A DNA stretch of 9,212 nt from UBA11650 sp963997925 (GTDB taxonomy: Bacteria > Chloroflexota > Dehalococcoidia > Lucifugimonadales > UBA3495). Within the stretch, counting starts at the first letter, position 1; each line of letters starts with the position of its first letter. The notes beneath the pieces were generated by a model. The model made no database searches, was not told the DNA's origin, and worked only from the letters and a program-made list of their open reading frames with translations. Below, one piece after another: positions 1 to 5,773 of the stretch. A program made the translations under genes and the position numbers. The DNA lies in contig CAXEOX010000120.1 in NCBI GenBank assembly GCA_963997925.1, forward strand, positions 1-9,212, read 5' to 3'.

Positions 1-383
1 TCCCTTCCCTCATACTGCGCCCGCATGTCATTGAAGGCCTTCAGTTTGTCCGGCTGCAAGTCTGTGCGCTTGTCGTTTTCATCCAAATATGGATTGGGGA
101 AGTATCCCCTGAGCAAGGTTTCTTCGCTTGAGCCGGAGAAACGCACGTAGTACGAAAGCATGTCCCCGTGGCTCTTCGCCTCAACGAATTGGATCCCGGT
201 TATCTTGTCCAGACCGATATGGAAGTGCCAGTTATCAGCTTCGACGGTGATGTAGCCGCGATCGAACTCCGGTTCTTTGATTCCTTTGGAGTTATTCTCG
301 CTAACCACCTCGCCGCCGCCGACAACCCACATCATCTGATCGTCTTTGGTAAGTTCCTTAATAAGTTCGAGAGCTATATCCAC
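1..383 (-). CDS. Unrecognised small protein, 5' part only (runs off left edge)
   Basis: Reading the minus strand from a GTG at 383-381 gives 127 open codons to the edge, and the gene is cut there. The start is supported by GGAGG at 394-390 (6-nt spacing) and by an in-frame TAA 21 nt upstream of the GTG. The N-terminus is helical and charged (VDIALELIKELTKDDQ). A glycine-rich turn (VVGGGEVV) follows, then a stretch that looks like beta strands, with an aromatic/histidine motif DNWHFHIGLD near residues 49-58 and SYYVRFSG, LLRGYFPNPYLDE after it. The soluble, strand-rich pattern with W-H-x-H faintly recalls heme-utilisation ChuX/HutX-like folds, but this is a loose resemblance and no function should be assigned. 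No signal peptide or membrane segment is visible. The gene lies downstream of cobN on the same strand but has a 257-nt gap and a possible promoter of its own, so co-transcription is uncertain. That it is a real gene is fairly secure; its identity is unknown. Confidence 0.75.
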   Translation of the reverse strand, partial: MDIALELIKELTKDDQMMWVVGGGEVVSENNSKGIKEPEFDRGYITVEADNWHFHIGLDKITGIQFVEAKSHGDMLSYYVRFSGSSEETLLRGYFPNPYLDENDKRTDLQPDKLKAFNDMRAQYEGR

Positions 384-389
384 CGCTTG

Positions 390-394
390 CCTCC
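390..394 (-). promoter_or_regulatory. Ribosome binding site for the partial gene at 1-383
   Basis: GGAGG on the minus strand, 6 nt upstream of the GTG at 383. It decides the start codon, because no ATG lies between the upstream in-frame TAA and the GTG. Confidence 0.7.
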
Positions 395-470
395 GGGGAA
401 TCGTTTAAGAAAGAGTCGCTCACCGATGGCTTTTTCCGCCGGCTAATCTCGGCCGAGTTACGACCGCCCA

Positions 471-479
471 ATTCTATCA
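471..479 (-). promoter_or_regulatory. Candidate extended -10 promoter for the partial gene
   Basis: The minus strand reads TGATAGAAT: a TG extended element one base before TAGAAT (5 of 6 to TATAAT). The -35 region is poor (TTTTAA/TTTAAC at about 16-17 nt). Transcription would begin near 464, giving a leader of about 80 nt. Position and orientation suit the partial gene, but this is a motif-only call. Confidence 0.3.
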
Positions 480-546
480 AACACTGGTACTCGTTAAAAG
501 CATTATTCCATTTCGTTTAGGCTTCATCAGACAAGAAGGCCAAACC

Positions 547-626
547 CGTCTCACCGACGAAAGCCGGTGTCCAAGGCCGTGTTTTATGCGGATGTTCTCT
601 GGATTCCGGCCTGCGCCGGAATGACG
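547..626. repeat. REP-like pair of inverted hairpins downstream of cobN
   Basis: Two 27-nt arms at 547-573 and 600-626 are imperfect reverse complements of each other, sharing the pattern CGTC..CCG.CG.A.GCCGG..TCCA. Each arm is itself a hairpin. Positions 603-622 form a perfect 8-bp stem (ATTCCGGC/GCCGGAAT) with a 4-nt loop. Positions 552-569 form a 7-bp stem with one A-C mismatch and a GAAA loop. The outer sequence (CGTCATTCCGGC..GCCGGAATCCA) resembles the REP/BIME-type intergenic palindromes common in many bacterial genomes. It begins about 15 nt past the cobN stop and could stabilise or end the cobN transcript, although it has no T-run. Other copies in the genome cannot be seen from here. 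Confidence 0.65.
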
Positions 627-640
627 CAAGCATGACTGTA

Positions 641-3600
641 TTAACTCTGGGCCCCTTCTTGCCTGGCTTCCAGGTCCGCTTCCAACTCCAGGTAGAGTTC
701 CTTCAATTTTTCCAGCATCTCCGGAGGCGGCTCGGCCCAAAGACCCCGCTCGATGGCTTCCAATAGCCGTTCCACGATGCTCCGTAGCGCCCAGGGGTTG
801 CTTTCCTGGAAGAATTTCTGAGTCTCCGGGTCCAGAACGTAGCTCTCGGTTACGTCCTCGTACATCCAGTCTTCAACCACTTGGGCGGTGGCGTCGTAGC
901 CAAACATGTAGTCAACGGTGGCAGACAGTTCGAACGCACCCTTGTAGCCGTGGCGCTTCATCGAGTCGATCCACTTGGGGTTGACCACCCGGCTGCGGAA
1001 CACCCGCCTCGCTTCATCCTGCAAGTCGCGGACCCTGGCTCTGGACGGGTCGGAGTTGTCGCCGAAGAACTGGCGCGGATTGCTGCCGGTCAGTGCCCGC
1101 ACGGTCGCAATCATGCCACCGTGGTACTGCATGTAGTCGTCACTGTCGAAGATATCGTGTTCCCGGGTGTCCTGGTTCTTCGCGGCTACTACGATCTGGC
1201 TGAACCGTTGCCGGAACTGGGGCCGGGCACTGACTCCAAAGTCCTTTTGGGTGTAGGCGTAGCCACCCCAGGCGGTATAGACCTCAGCCAGGTCTTCTAC
1301 CGTTTCCCAGTTCCGCTCGTCCAACGCCGCCAGGATGCCGGCCCCGTAGGTGCCGGGTTTGCTGCCGAAGATACGATATAGGGAAGAGGCGCGGTCGCCC
1401 TCACCCTCGACCCCTGTCCCTGAGAGAGAACGCTGTTCTTCACCCGAAGCGGTGCCTCTTCGCGCCATGTCTTCTTGGAGGTGCTTTACGATGTAGTTTT
1501 CTTCGATCGTTTCGTCTTGGGCGGCGGCCATTTCCACAGCCTGGTCAAGCAGGTTGATGAGGTTGGGGAAGGCGTCACGGAAGAAGCCGCTGATTCGTAC
1601 GGTTACGTCGATTCGGGGGTGACCCAATTCGGAGATGGGAATCACTTCCAGCCCTTGGACTCTACGGCTTTCCGGTTGCCACACCGGTTTGATTCCCAAC
1701 AATGCTAGGACCTGGGCAACGTCGTCGCCGTGGGTACGCATGGCCGACGTTCCCCAGATCACGAGGCCCACCATCTCTGGATAGGCTCCTTCTTCGGTCA
1801 GGTATTTTTCCAGCAGAGCATCGGCCAGGGCTTTGCCGGTTTCCCAAGCGGAGGGCGATGGGATGGTTTTGGGGTCTACCGAGTAGAAGTTGCGCCCGGT
1901 GGGCAGGATGTTGGCCATGCCTCTGGTGGGCGCTCCACTAGGTCCCGCAGGCACGAATCGGCCATCCAATCCCCGAAGCAGGTTGCCAATCTCGTCAGGA
2001 GTACGCAGCAGCGCCGGGTAGATAATCTCCGCCACATACCTTAGGACCAGTTGGGTCTGAGCATCTGGTCGTCCCAAAACTTGGGACACCACCGGCCCCA
2101 CGGCATCAGGGTCGAAATCCTGGGCCAAAAGCTGCCGGTAGGCTTCCCGGCACAACAGCTCCACCCTTTCCAGCAAGTCGCCTTGAGTGCGGACCGGATT
2201 GTCCGCGTCTATCGCAATCATGGATGGCGGGATGGAATCCGGAGCCGCAAGCGCCGGCTCGTCCATGAGGGAGCCGTAATCCAATCCCATGGCTTCCGCT
2301 ACGGACCTACGCAGGCTGGGAATACCACTGATGTCCAGGCGCGTCAGGGAACATAGCAGGCCGATGAGCAGATCATCTTCGGGAGTCTCCCCCAAGATAT
2401 GAAGCCCGTCCTTGATCTGGGCGTCTTTGATCTCGCAGAGATAGCCATCTATCTCCAGAATGAATTCACCGAAATCCTCGGGCAGGTTCTCGATGCCCAG
2501 GTCCCGGTGCAACTCGGCCTGCTTGACCATCTCCCAGATCTGGGCTTCTAGCAATGGCAGTTTGGCCGGGTCCAGGGTTTGACACTGGTAGTGCTCGTCC
2601 ATCAACTGTTCGACCCGGGCGATGTCGCCGTAGCTGTCGGCCGTGGTCATCGCCGGAATCAAGTGGTCGACGATGGTGGCGTGGGTGCGCCGCTTGGCTT
2701 GGGCACCCTCACCAGGATTATTGATTATGAATGGATAGAAGAGGGGAACGTCGTTCAACGCCACCTCGGGATAGCAAGCTTCGGACAGACCGATGCCCTT
2801 GCCGGGCAGCCACTCCAGGGTGCCGTGCTTGCCGACATGGATCATGGCGTCGGCCTTGAAGACGTCGCGGATCCAACGATAATAGGCGATGTAATGATGG
2901 GTAGGAGCCAGGTCCGGGCTGTGGTAGACGGCGATGGGATTTTCGCCGAAGCCACGGGGCGGTTGCAAGCCGATAAAGATGTTGCCAAGGTCGATGCCCG
3001 CTATGGCCAGGCTTCCGTTGCTGCGATAGATCTGGCCTGGCGGCTCTCCCCAGGTTTCAGTCATCTCCTGGACTACCGAGGCAGGGAAGTCCTTGAACCA
3101 TTCTCCATACTGGCTAGCGGTAACGTGTCCCGCCGCCATCCTGAGCTGCTCTTCGGTGAGCGAGTCCCGGTCGTTGCTACATCGCTCGATGATACGGTGG
3201 ACCAACTCGTCGCCGGATTCGGGGATGTCGGTAACGTGGTAGCCAGCTTCTTTCATGGCGTTAAGGACCCGAACCACCGATGCCGGTGTGTCTAGACCCA
3301 CTGCGTTGCCGATGCGGGCGTCCTTGGTAGGGTAGTTGCTTAGGATGATAGCGATTCGTTTTTCCGAGTTTTCTTTCTTCCTTAGATTCGCCCATTTGAC
3401 GGACAGGCGGGCCAGGAAATCCACCCGGTCTTCTCTCGGCACGTAGCGTTGCAAACGCCCCGACAGCTTGGCCGTGCCGCCCGCAGAGCTGTTCTGGCTA
3501 GATTCTTGCTTGAATGAAATAGGGACCGAGATGATTCGGCCGTCGAACTCGGGCAGGGCCACGCTCATTGCGGTGTCGATGGGTCCCAATCCCAGGGAAC

Positions 3601-4528
3601 TCTCCTGCCACTCCTCTTCGGTACCGGTGCTGATGATGGCTTGAATGATGGGAACGTCCAGCTGATCCAAGTAGTCCACGGTCCAACCGGCGGCGATCGT
3701 CGGCCCCTCGGTGCTCAACTCGCTCATGGACATTCCCATGGTCGTGATGATGCAGTCGACCCTGGGAAGCCCGTCGGGAGTGGCCAGGTATTCAGTAAAG
3801 GTGCGGTTGGTCTCACCGTCTTCTTCTGGGTTGTGCTTCAGACTATATGAGAACAAAGGCAGGACATTGGCGCCCTGCGCTTCCAAACGGCGAATCAGGC
3901 TATCGATGGTAAGCAGGTTTCCGCTCATCCAATGGGCCCGGTAGAAAAGAACGGCGATGCGGGGTTTTCCCGCCTCGAAATGGTCCTGTATATATTCGTC
4001 GACCTGGGTACCCTGGGCTACATCGGGATGGTACAGGCCTTCCCAGGGGATGTGGCTGGGCGCTTCGTGGCCGTATTCGGTGCCCAGATATGCGTCACTG
4101 AGGAAGAAGAATAGGTTTTCCAGGTTCTGGACGCCGCCGCGCATCAGGTAGGCAAATACCGTTTCCACTTCCGACACCGGCACCGTGCAGGCGGTAACTA
4201 AATCTTCATCCCATTCTTGATGGCCGGGACAGGCTATAAGTGGGATGCCTCTGGTACGGCAATCGCGGACCAAGGCGTCGAACACCTGGGGCATGGACTG
4301 CTTTCCACCGAGGAGGCGCAGTATGACTACGCCCGCGTCAGCCAGCGCCCCCATCAATTCTTCCTGGGCTTCGGGGGTTTCCAGAGCTACGGGATTGAAC
4401 GCTACTACCTGGGGATAGTCATCAGGCATCCCGCTCAGGGCCCGTTCGGCAGTGAGGATGTCGGTGTCCGCCGTGGTGACGAACAGGACCGTCTTTCGCT
4501 GGGTTGCCGTGTCAGTTTGTTCAGTCAC
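641..4528 (-). CDS. cobN: Cobaltochelatase large subunit CobN
   Basis: CobN is the corrin-ring-binding subunit of the ATP-dependent cobaltochelatase, which inserts Co2+ into hydrogenobyrinate a,c-diamide in the cytoplasm with the help of an AAA+/MIDAS pair (CobS-CobT or a ChlI/ChlD-type pair). At 1295 residues it has normal CobN/BchH-family length. Visible family motifs include SNYPTKDARIGNAVGLDTP (mid N-half), the signature HVGKHGTLEWLPGKG at about 564-578 with invariant histidines, FIINNPGEGAQAKRR soon after, PTGRNFYSVDP, VIWGTSAMRTHGDD, LYRIFGSKPGTYGAG at about 1050-1064, and GYKGAFELSATVDYMFGYDAT near the C-terminus. It is cytosolic, with no signal peptide. Translation starts at a GTG (4528-4526) behind AAGGGTG at 4544-4538. 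The overlapping ATG at 4535 runs only four codons to a stop. The gene follows cbiE by 6 nt and should share its riboswitch-controlled transcript. A Gly/Glu/Ser-rich insert at about 1028-1048 is odd (see the repeat entry). CobS/CobT partners are not in the window. The related Mg-chelatase subunit H is less likely given the operon partner. Confidence 0.95.
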   Translation of the reverse strand: MTEQTDTATQRKTVLFVTTADTDILTAERALSGMPDDYPQVVAFNPVALETPEAQEELMGALADAGVVILRLLGGKQSMPQVFDALVRDCRTRGIPLIACPGHQEWDEDLVTACTVPVSEVETVFAYLMRGGVQNLENLFFFLSDAYLGTEYGHEAPSHIPWEGLYHPDVAQGTQVDEYIQDHFEAGKPRIAVLFYRAHWMSGNLLTIDSLIRRLEAQGANVLPLFSYSLKHNPEEDGETNRTFTEYLATPDGLPRVDCIITTMGMSMSELSTEGPTIAAGWTVDYLDQLDVPIIQAIISTGTEEEWQESSLGLGPIDTAMSVALPEFDGRIISVPISFKQESSQNSSAGGTAKLSGRLQRYVPREDRVDFLARLSVKWANLRKKENSEKRIAIILSNYPTKDARIGNAVGLDTPASVVRVLNAMKEAGYHVTDIPESGDELVHRIIERCSNDRDSLTEEQLRMAAGHVTASQYGEWFKDFPASVVQEMTETWGEPPGQIYRSNGSLAIAGIDLGNIFIGLQPPRGFGENPIAVYHSPDLAPTHHYIAYYRWIRDVFKADAMIHVGKHGTLEWLPGKGIGLSEACYPEVALNDVPLFYPFIINNPGEGAQAKRRTHATIVDHLIPAMTTADSYGDIARVEQLMDEHYQCQTLDPAKLPLLEAQIWEMVKQAELHRDLGIENLPEDFGEFILEIDGYLCEIKDAQIKDGLHILGETPEDDLLIGLLCSLTRLDISGIPSLRRSVAEAMGLDYGSLMDEPALAAPDSIPPSMIAIDADNPVRTQGDLLERVELLCREAYRQLLAQDFDPDAVGPVVSQVLGRPDAQTQLVLRYVAEIIYPALLRTPDEIGNLLRGLDGRFVPAGPSGAPTRGMANILPTGRNFYSVDPKTIPSPSAWETGKALADALLEKYLTEEGAYPEMVGLVIWGTSAMRTHGDDVAQVLALLGIKPVWQPESRRVQGLEVIPISELGHPRIDVTVRISGFFRDAFPNLINLLDQAVEMAAAQDETIEENYIVKHLQEDMARRGTASGEEQRSLSGTGVEGEGDRASSLYRIFGSKPGTYGAGILAALDERNWETVEDLAEVYTAWGGYAYTQKDFGVSARPQFRQRFSQIVVAAKNQDTREHDIFDSDDYMQYHGGMIATVRALTGSNPRQFFGDNSDPSRARVRDLQDEARRVFRSRVVNPKWIDSMKRHGYKGAFELSATVDYMFGYDATAQVVEDWMYEDVTESYVLDPETQKFFQESNPWALRSIVERLLEAIERGLWAEPPPEMLEKLKELYLELEADLEARQEGAQS
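1398..1432. repeat. Repeat-like, strand-biased insertion inside cobN
   Basis: The plus strand is C-rich here (CCCTCACCCTCGACCCC, then TGTCCCTGAGAGAGAACG). It resembles a degenerate copy of the widespread intergenic repeat type that begins CCCTCACCC and carries CTCTCCC/GGGAGAG arms. Within cobN it encodes about residues 1033-1044, RSLSGTGVEGEG, immediately before the conserved LYRIFGSKPGTYGAG block. The frame is kept. The repeat assignment is by resemblance only; a plain low-complexity linker is the alternative. Confidence 0.35.
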
Positions 4529-4534
4529 TGCGCA

Positions 4535-5251
4535 TCACCCTTGTGAGCCCGGCTCGCCGCCGCGATAAATCACCATGATTGAAAGGTCGCTTAACTCCTC
4601 AGTGATGGCGCTGCACTCATCAAGGGTACCGTTCCATCGCTTCTCGCCGTTTAAGGAAAGCCGCTGGAATACCGTTATCGTCGTGTCCCCTGGGATTCCC
4701 GCCGCAACCAATTCCTTGGCGATGCCGGGGGGCATGAGGTCATATGGGCGGGGCAGCATAATCACGTTCCTGCGCCCATCTTTAAGGAAGTGGACAACCT
4801 CTTCAACGTCCGCTGCAAAGTCATCGGAGGCTCCTCGCCGCTGGTGGAGGGTAATGAAGAGCGAATCTTCCATGGCAATCCCAGCCCTGACGCAGGCCAC
4901 CTGAACCGAACTGATGCCCGGTGTTAGTTCCACCTTACCGGCCCGCCGCCGTACCCTGGCCACCAACTCCCGGGCCGAAAAGTTCAGGTCTCCCCAGGCG
5001 CAGACCACGCACTTCTTGCCGAGCAAGGCCTGGGATTCAACGTACTCCAGCACCTCTTCCTGGTCCCGGTAGGTCATGTCCCGGGCATCGGCGTTGACGA
5101 TCCATGGCCGGACCACGTCGAGCACGGTCTTGAACCCGGCAACCACGTCGGCATTCTCAAGAATCTCACGACCCTGTAGCGTCATCAGGCTGGAATCACC
5201 CGGCCCGACTGCCACAACCGCTATAGATGTATCGCTATGAATTAAGCTCAT
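4535..5251 (-). CDS. cbiE: Cobalt-precorrin-7 (C5)-methyltransferase CbiE
   Basis: A stand-alone 238-residue member of the tetrapyrrole (corrin/porphyrin) SAM-dependent methylase family. It most resembles CbiE, which methylates C5 of the ring during corrin synthesis. Visible family features are the N-terminal strand with GPGD (residues 16-19), SLMTLQGREILENADVVAG at 21-39 (typical of this family's first helix), a CAWGDLNF block at 84-91 in place of the usual GDP-x-F/Y loop, the CbiE-like TPGISSVQVA at 110-119, and a LHQRRG motif at 135-140 where CbiE commonly has S/LHGR. No CbiT (C15-methyltransferase/decarboxylase) domain is fused, unlike CobL. ATG start at 5251, with GAGGG at 5260-5256 as Shine-Dalgarno. 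It is the first gene after a cobalamin riboswitch and is followed by cobN, which supports a B12 role. The family call is firm; choosing CbiE over sister methylases (CbiF, CbiH, CbiL) rests on the PGISSVQVA and LHxRG motifs and the length. Confidence 0.88.
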   Translation of the reverse strand: MSLIHSDTSIAVVAVGPGDSSLMTLQGREILENADVVAGFKTVLDVVRPWIVNADARDMTYRDQEEVLEYVESQALLGKKCVVCAWGDLNFSARELVARVRRRAGKVELTPGISSVQVACVRAGIAMEDSLFITLHQRRGASDDFAADVEEVVHFLKDGRRNVIMLPRPYDLMPPGIAKELVAAGIPGDTTITVFQRLSLNGEKRWNGTLDECSAITEELSDLSIMVIYRGGEPGSQG

Positions 5252-5255
5252 AAAA

Positions 5256-5260
5256 CCCTC
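5256..5260 (-). promoter_or_regulatory. Ribosome binding site for cbiE
   Basis: GAGGG on the minus strand ends 4 nt before the ATG of cbiE at 5251. It lies outside the terminator hairpin at 5317-5347, which suggests control acts on transcription rather than by hiding this site. Confidence 0.65.
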
Positions 5261-5316
5261 AAGATAGAGTTTCGATCAACATCGTTTACGTTGAATAGGT
5301 AAGAGTGGAAGACCAT

Positions 5317-5347
5317 AAAAAAACCCCGGACTTTGATCTAGCCGGGG
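5317..5347 (-). terminator. Intrinsic terminator in the cbiE leader (riboswitch expression platform)
   Basis: The minus strand reads CCCCGG (5347-5342), a 12-nt loop, CCGGGG (5329-5324), then seven T (5323-5317). This is a GC-only 6-bp stem that can add two pairs around a bulge, directly followed by a U-run. It sits between the cobalamin aptamer and the cbiE start, where a transcriptional off-switch is expected. The segment TTGGGGAG at 5438-5431, just 3' of aptamer stem P1, can pair with CTCCCCGG at 5349-5342 (six Watson-Crick plus two U-G pairs), which would disrupt the 5' arm of the terminator and act as an antiterminator. Confidence 0.85.
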
Positions 5348-5438
5348 AGAGTTCACTGGCGTAGTCGCGGCGCTGCTCTATATATAGAAGAGCGTCACGG
5401 GGGCACGTTTCTGTTTAGCGCAGACTAGAGCTCCCCAA

Positions 5439-5563
5439 ACCCGGGCAGGTTTCCTGACTCGCGAGTCTTGCATCAACCCGCATACAGTGGCGCAACCGTG
5501 GCGGCCTTTCACCGCCTTCCCTTATTAACCGTTTACGTATTAGCCGTTTACGGCGCCCCGGGT
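5439..5563 (-). promoter_or_regulatory. Cobalamin (B12) riboswitch aptamer
   Basis: Conserved blocks of the cobalamin aptamer occur in order on the minus strand. P1 is ACCCGGG (5563-5557) pairing perfectly with CCCGGGT (5445-5439). TTAATAAGGGAA follows at about 5528-5517, then GGTGAAAGGCC in the J3/4-P4 region, GCCACTGT (5492-5485) as the L5 loop segment, and the B12 box AGTCAGGAAACCTGCC (5459-5444). The order and spacing match the class that includes the E. coli btuB leader. It binds cobalamin co-transcriptionally and, with the terminator downstream, should reduce cbiE-cobN expression when B12 is abundant. A 15-bp tandem duplication (5523-5552) enlarges the 5' side between P1 and the GGGAA block. 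The off-switch direction is inferred from the terminator architecture. Confidence 0.94.
5523..5552. repeat. Tandem 15-bp direct repeat within the riboswitch
   Basis: Two adjacent units at 5523-5537 and 5538-5552 differ at one of 15 bases. On the minus strand they read CGTAAACGGCTAATA then CGTAAACGGTTAATA. The downstream unit supplies the TTAATA that precedes the conserved AGGGAA of the aptamer. The core CGTAAACG also occurs once more on the minus strand at 5290-5283, between the terminator and cbiE. Confidence 0.9.
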
Positions 5564-5640
5564 AGAACATTTAGTTGTTAAGGCCAAGCCAGCCGTACCG
5601 AGACATAGAAGCCCTTAATGGCAGGCCTGGACAATATGCC

Positions 5641-5669
5641 ACTTTAAGCCGCTCCAGAAAGGTTGTCAA
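5641..5669 (-). promoter_or_regulatory. Sigma70-type promoter for the riboswitch-cbiE-cobN transcript
   Basis: On the minus strand, a perfect -35 TTGACA (5669-5664) is separated by 17 nt from TAAAGT (5646-5641; 4 of 6 to the -10 consensus). Transcription would begin near 5634, about 70 nt before aptamer stem P1, giving a leader of roughly 380 nt to the cbiE ATG. Its place directly upstream of the riboswitch supports the call. Confidence 0.7.
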
Positions 5670-5707
5670 CAGGTGGCGTTTTGACGTCGTAAACCAGCCG
5701 AAATCGG

Positions 5708-5736
5708 TTGACATGTCCAGTCTAGGTTGTTAGAGT
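5708..5736 (+). promoter_or_regulatory. Sigma70-type promoter for the rpsL operon
   Basis: A perfect TTGACA (5708-5713), a 17-nt spacer and TAGAGT (5731-5736; 4 of 6 to TATAAT). Transcription would begin near 5743, leaving a short leader of about 30 nt before the rpsL ATG at 5774. It is divergent from the cbiE promoter, with the two -35 elements about 40 bp apart. Confidence 0.7.
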
Positions 5737-5773
5737 AGGGAGTCGCTGTCAAGTAGATATGCGGGGATAATTT

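Noticed and set aside
168..446. 92-codon plus-strand open frame
   Set aside because: It is antisense to the minus-strand gene at 1-383, which has a good ribosome binding site and a more protein-like composition. The plus frame has no recognisable motif or Shine-Dalgarno.
603..622. cobN intrinsic terminator
   Set aside because: The 8-bp stem is strong, but it has no U-run on either side, so it is better described as a REP-like hairpin.
477..740. 87-codon minus-strand open frame
   Set aside because: It starts inside cobN in another frame and runs through the REP-like hairpins; translated palindromic repeat is typical of spurious ORFs.
2579..3295. 238-codon plus-strand open frame
   Set aside because: It lies wholly antisense within cobN, whose conserved motifs fix the minus strand as coding. 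The translation shows no family motif and is a shadow frame in GC-rich DNA.
5276..5294. Small inverted repeat TCAAC/GTTGA before cbiE
   Set aside because: A 5-bp stem with a 9-nt loop does not cover the Shine-Dalgarno and could easily occur by chance.
5578..5618. TTAAGG/CCTTAA inverted repeat in the 5' leader upstream of the aptamer
   Set aside because: A 6-bp AT-containing match over a long loop; too weak to support a defined structure.
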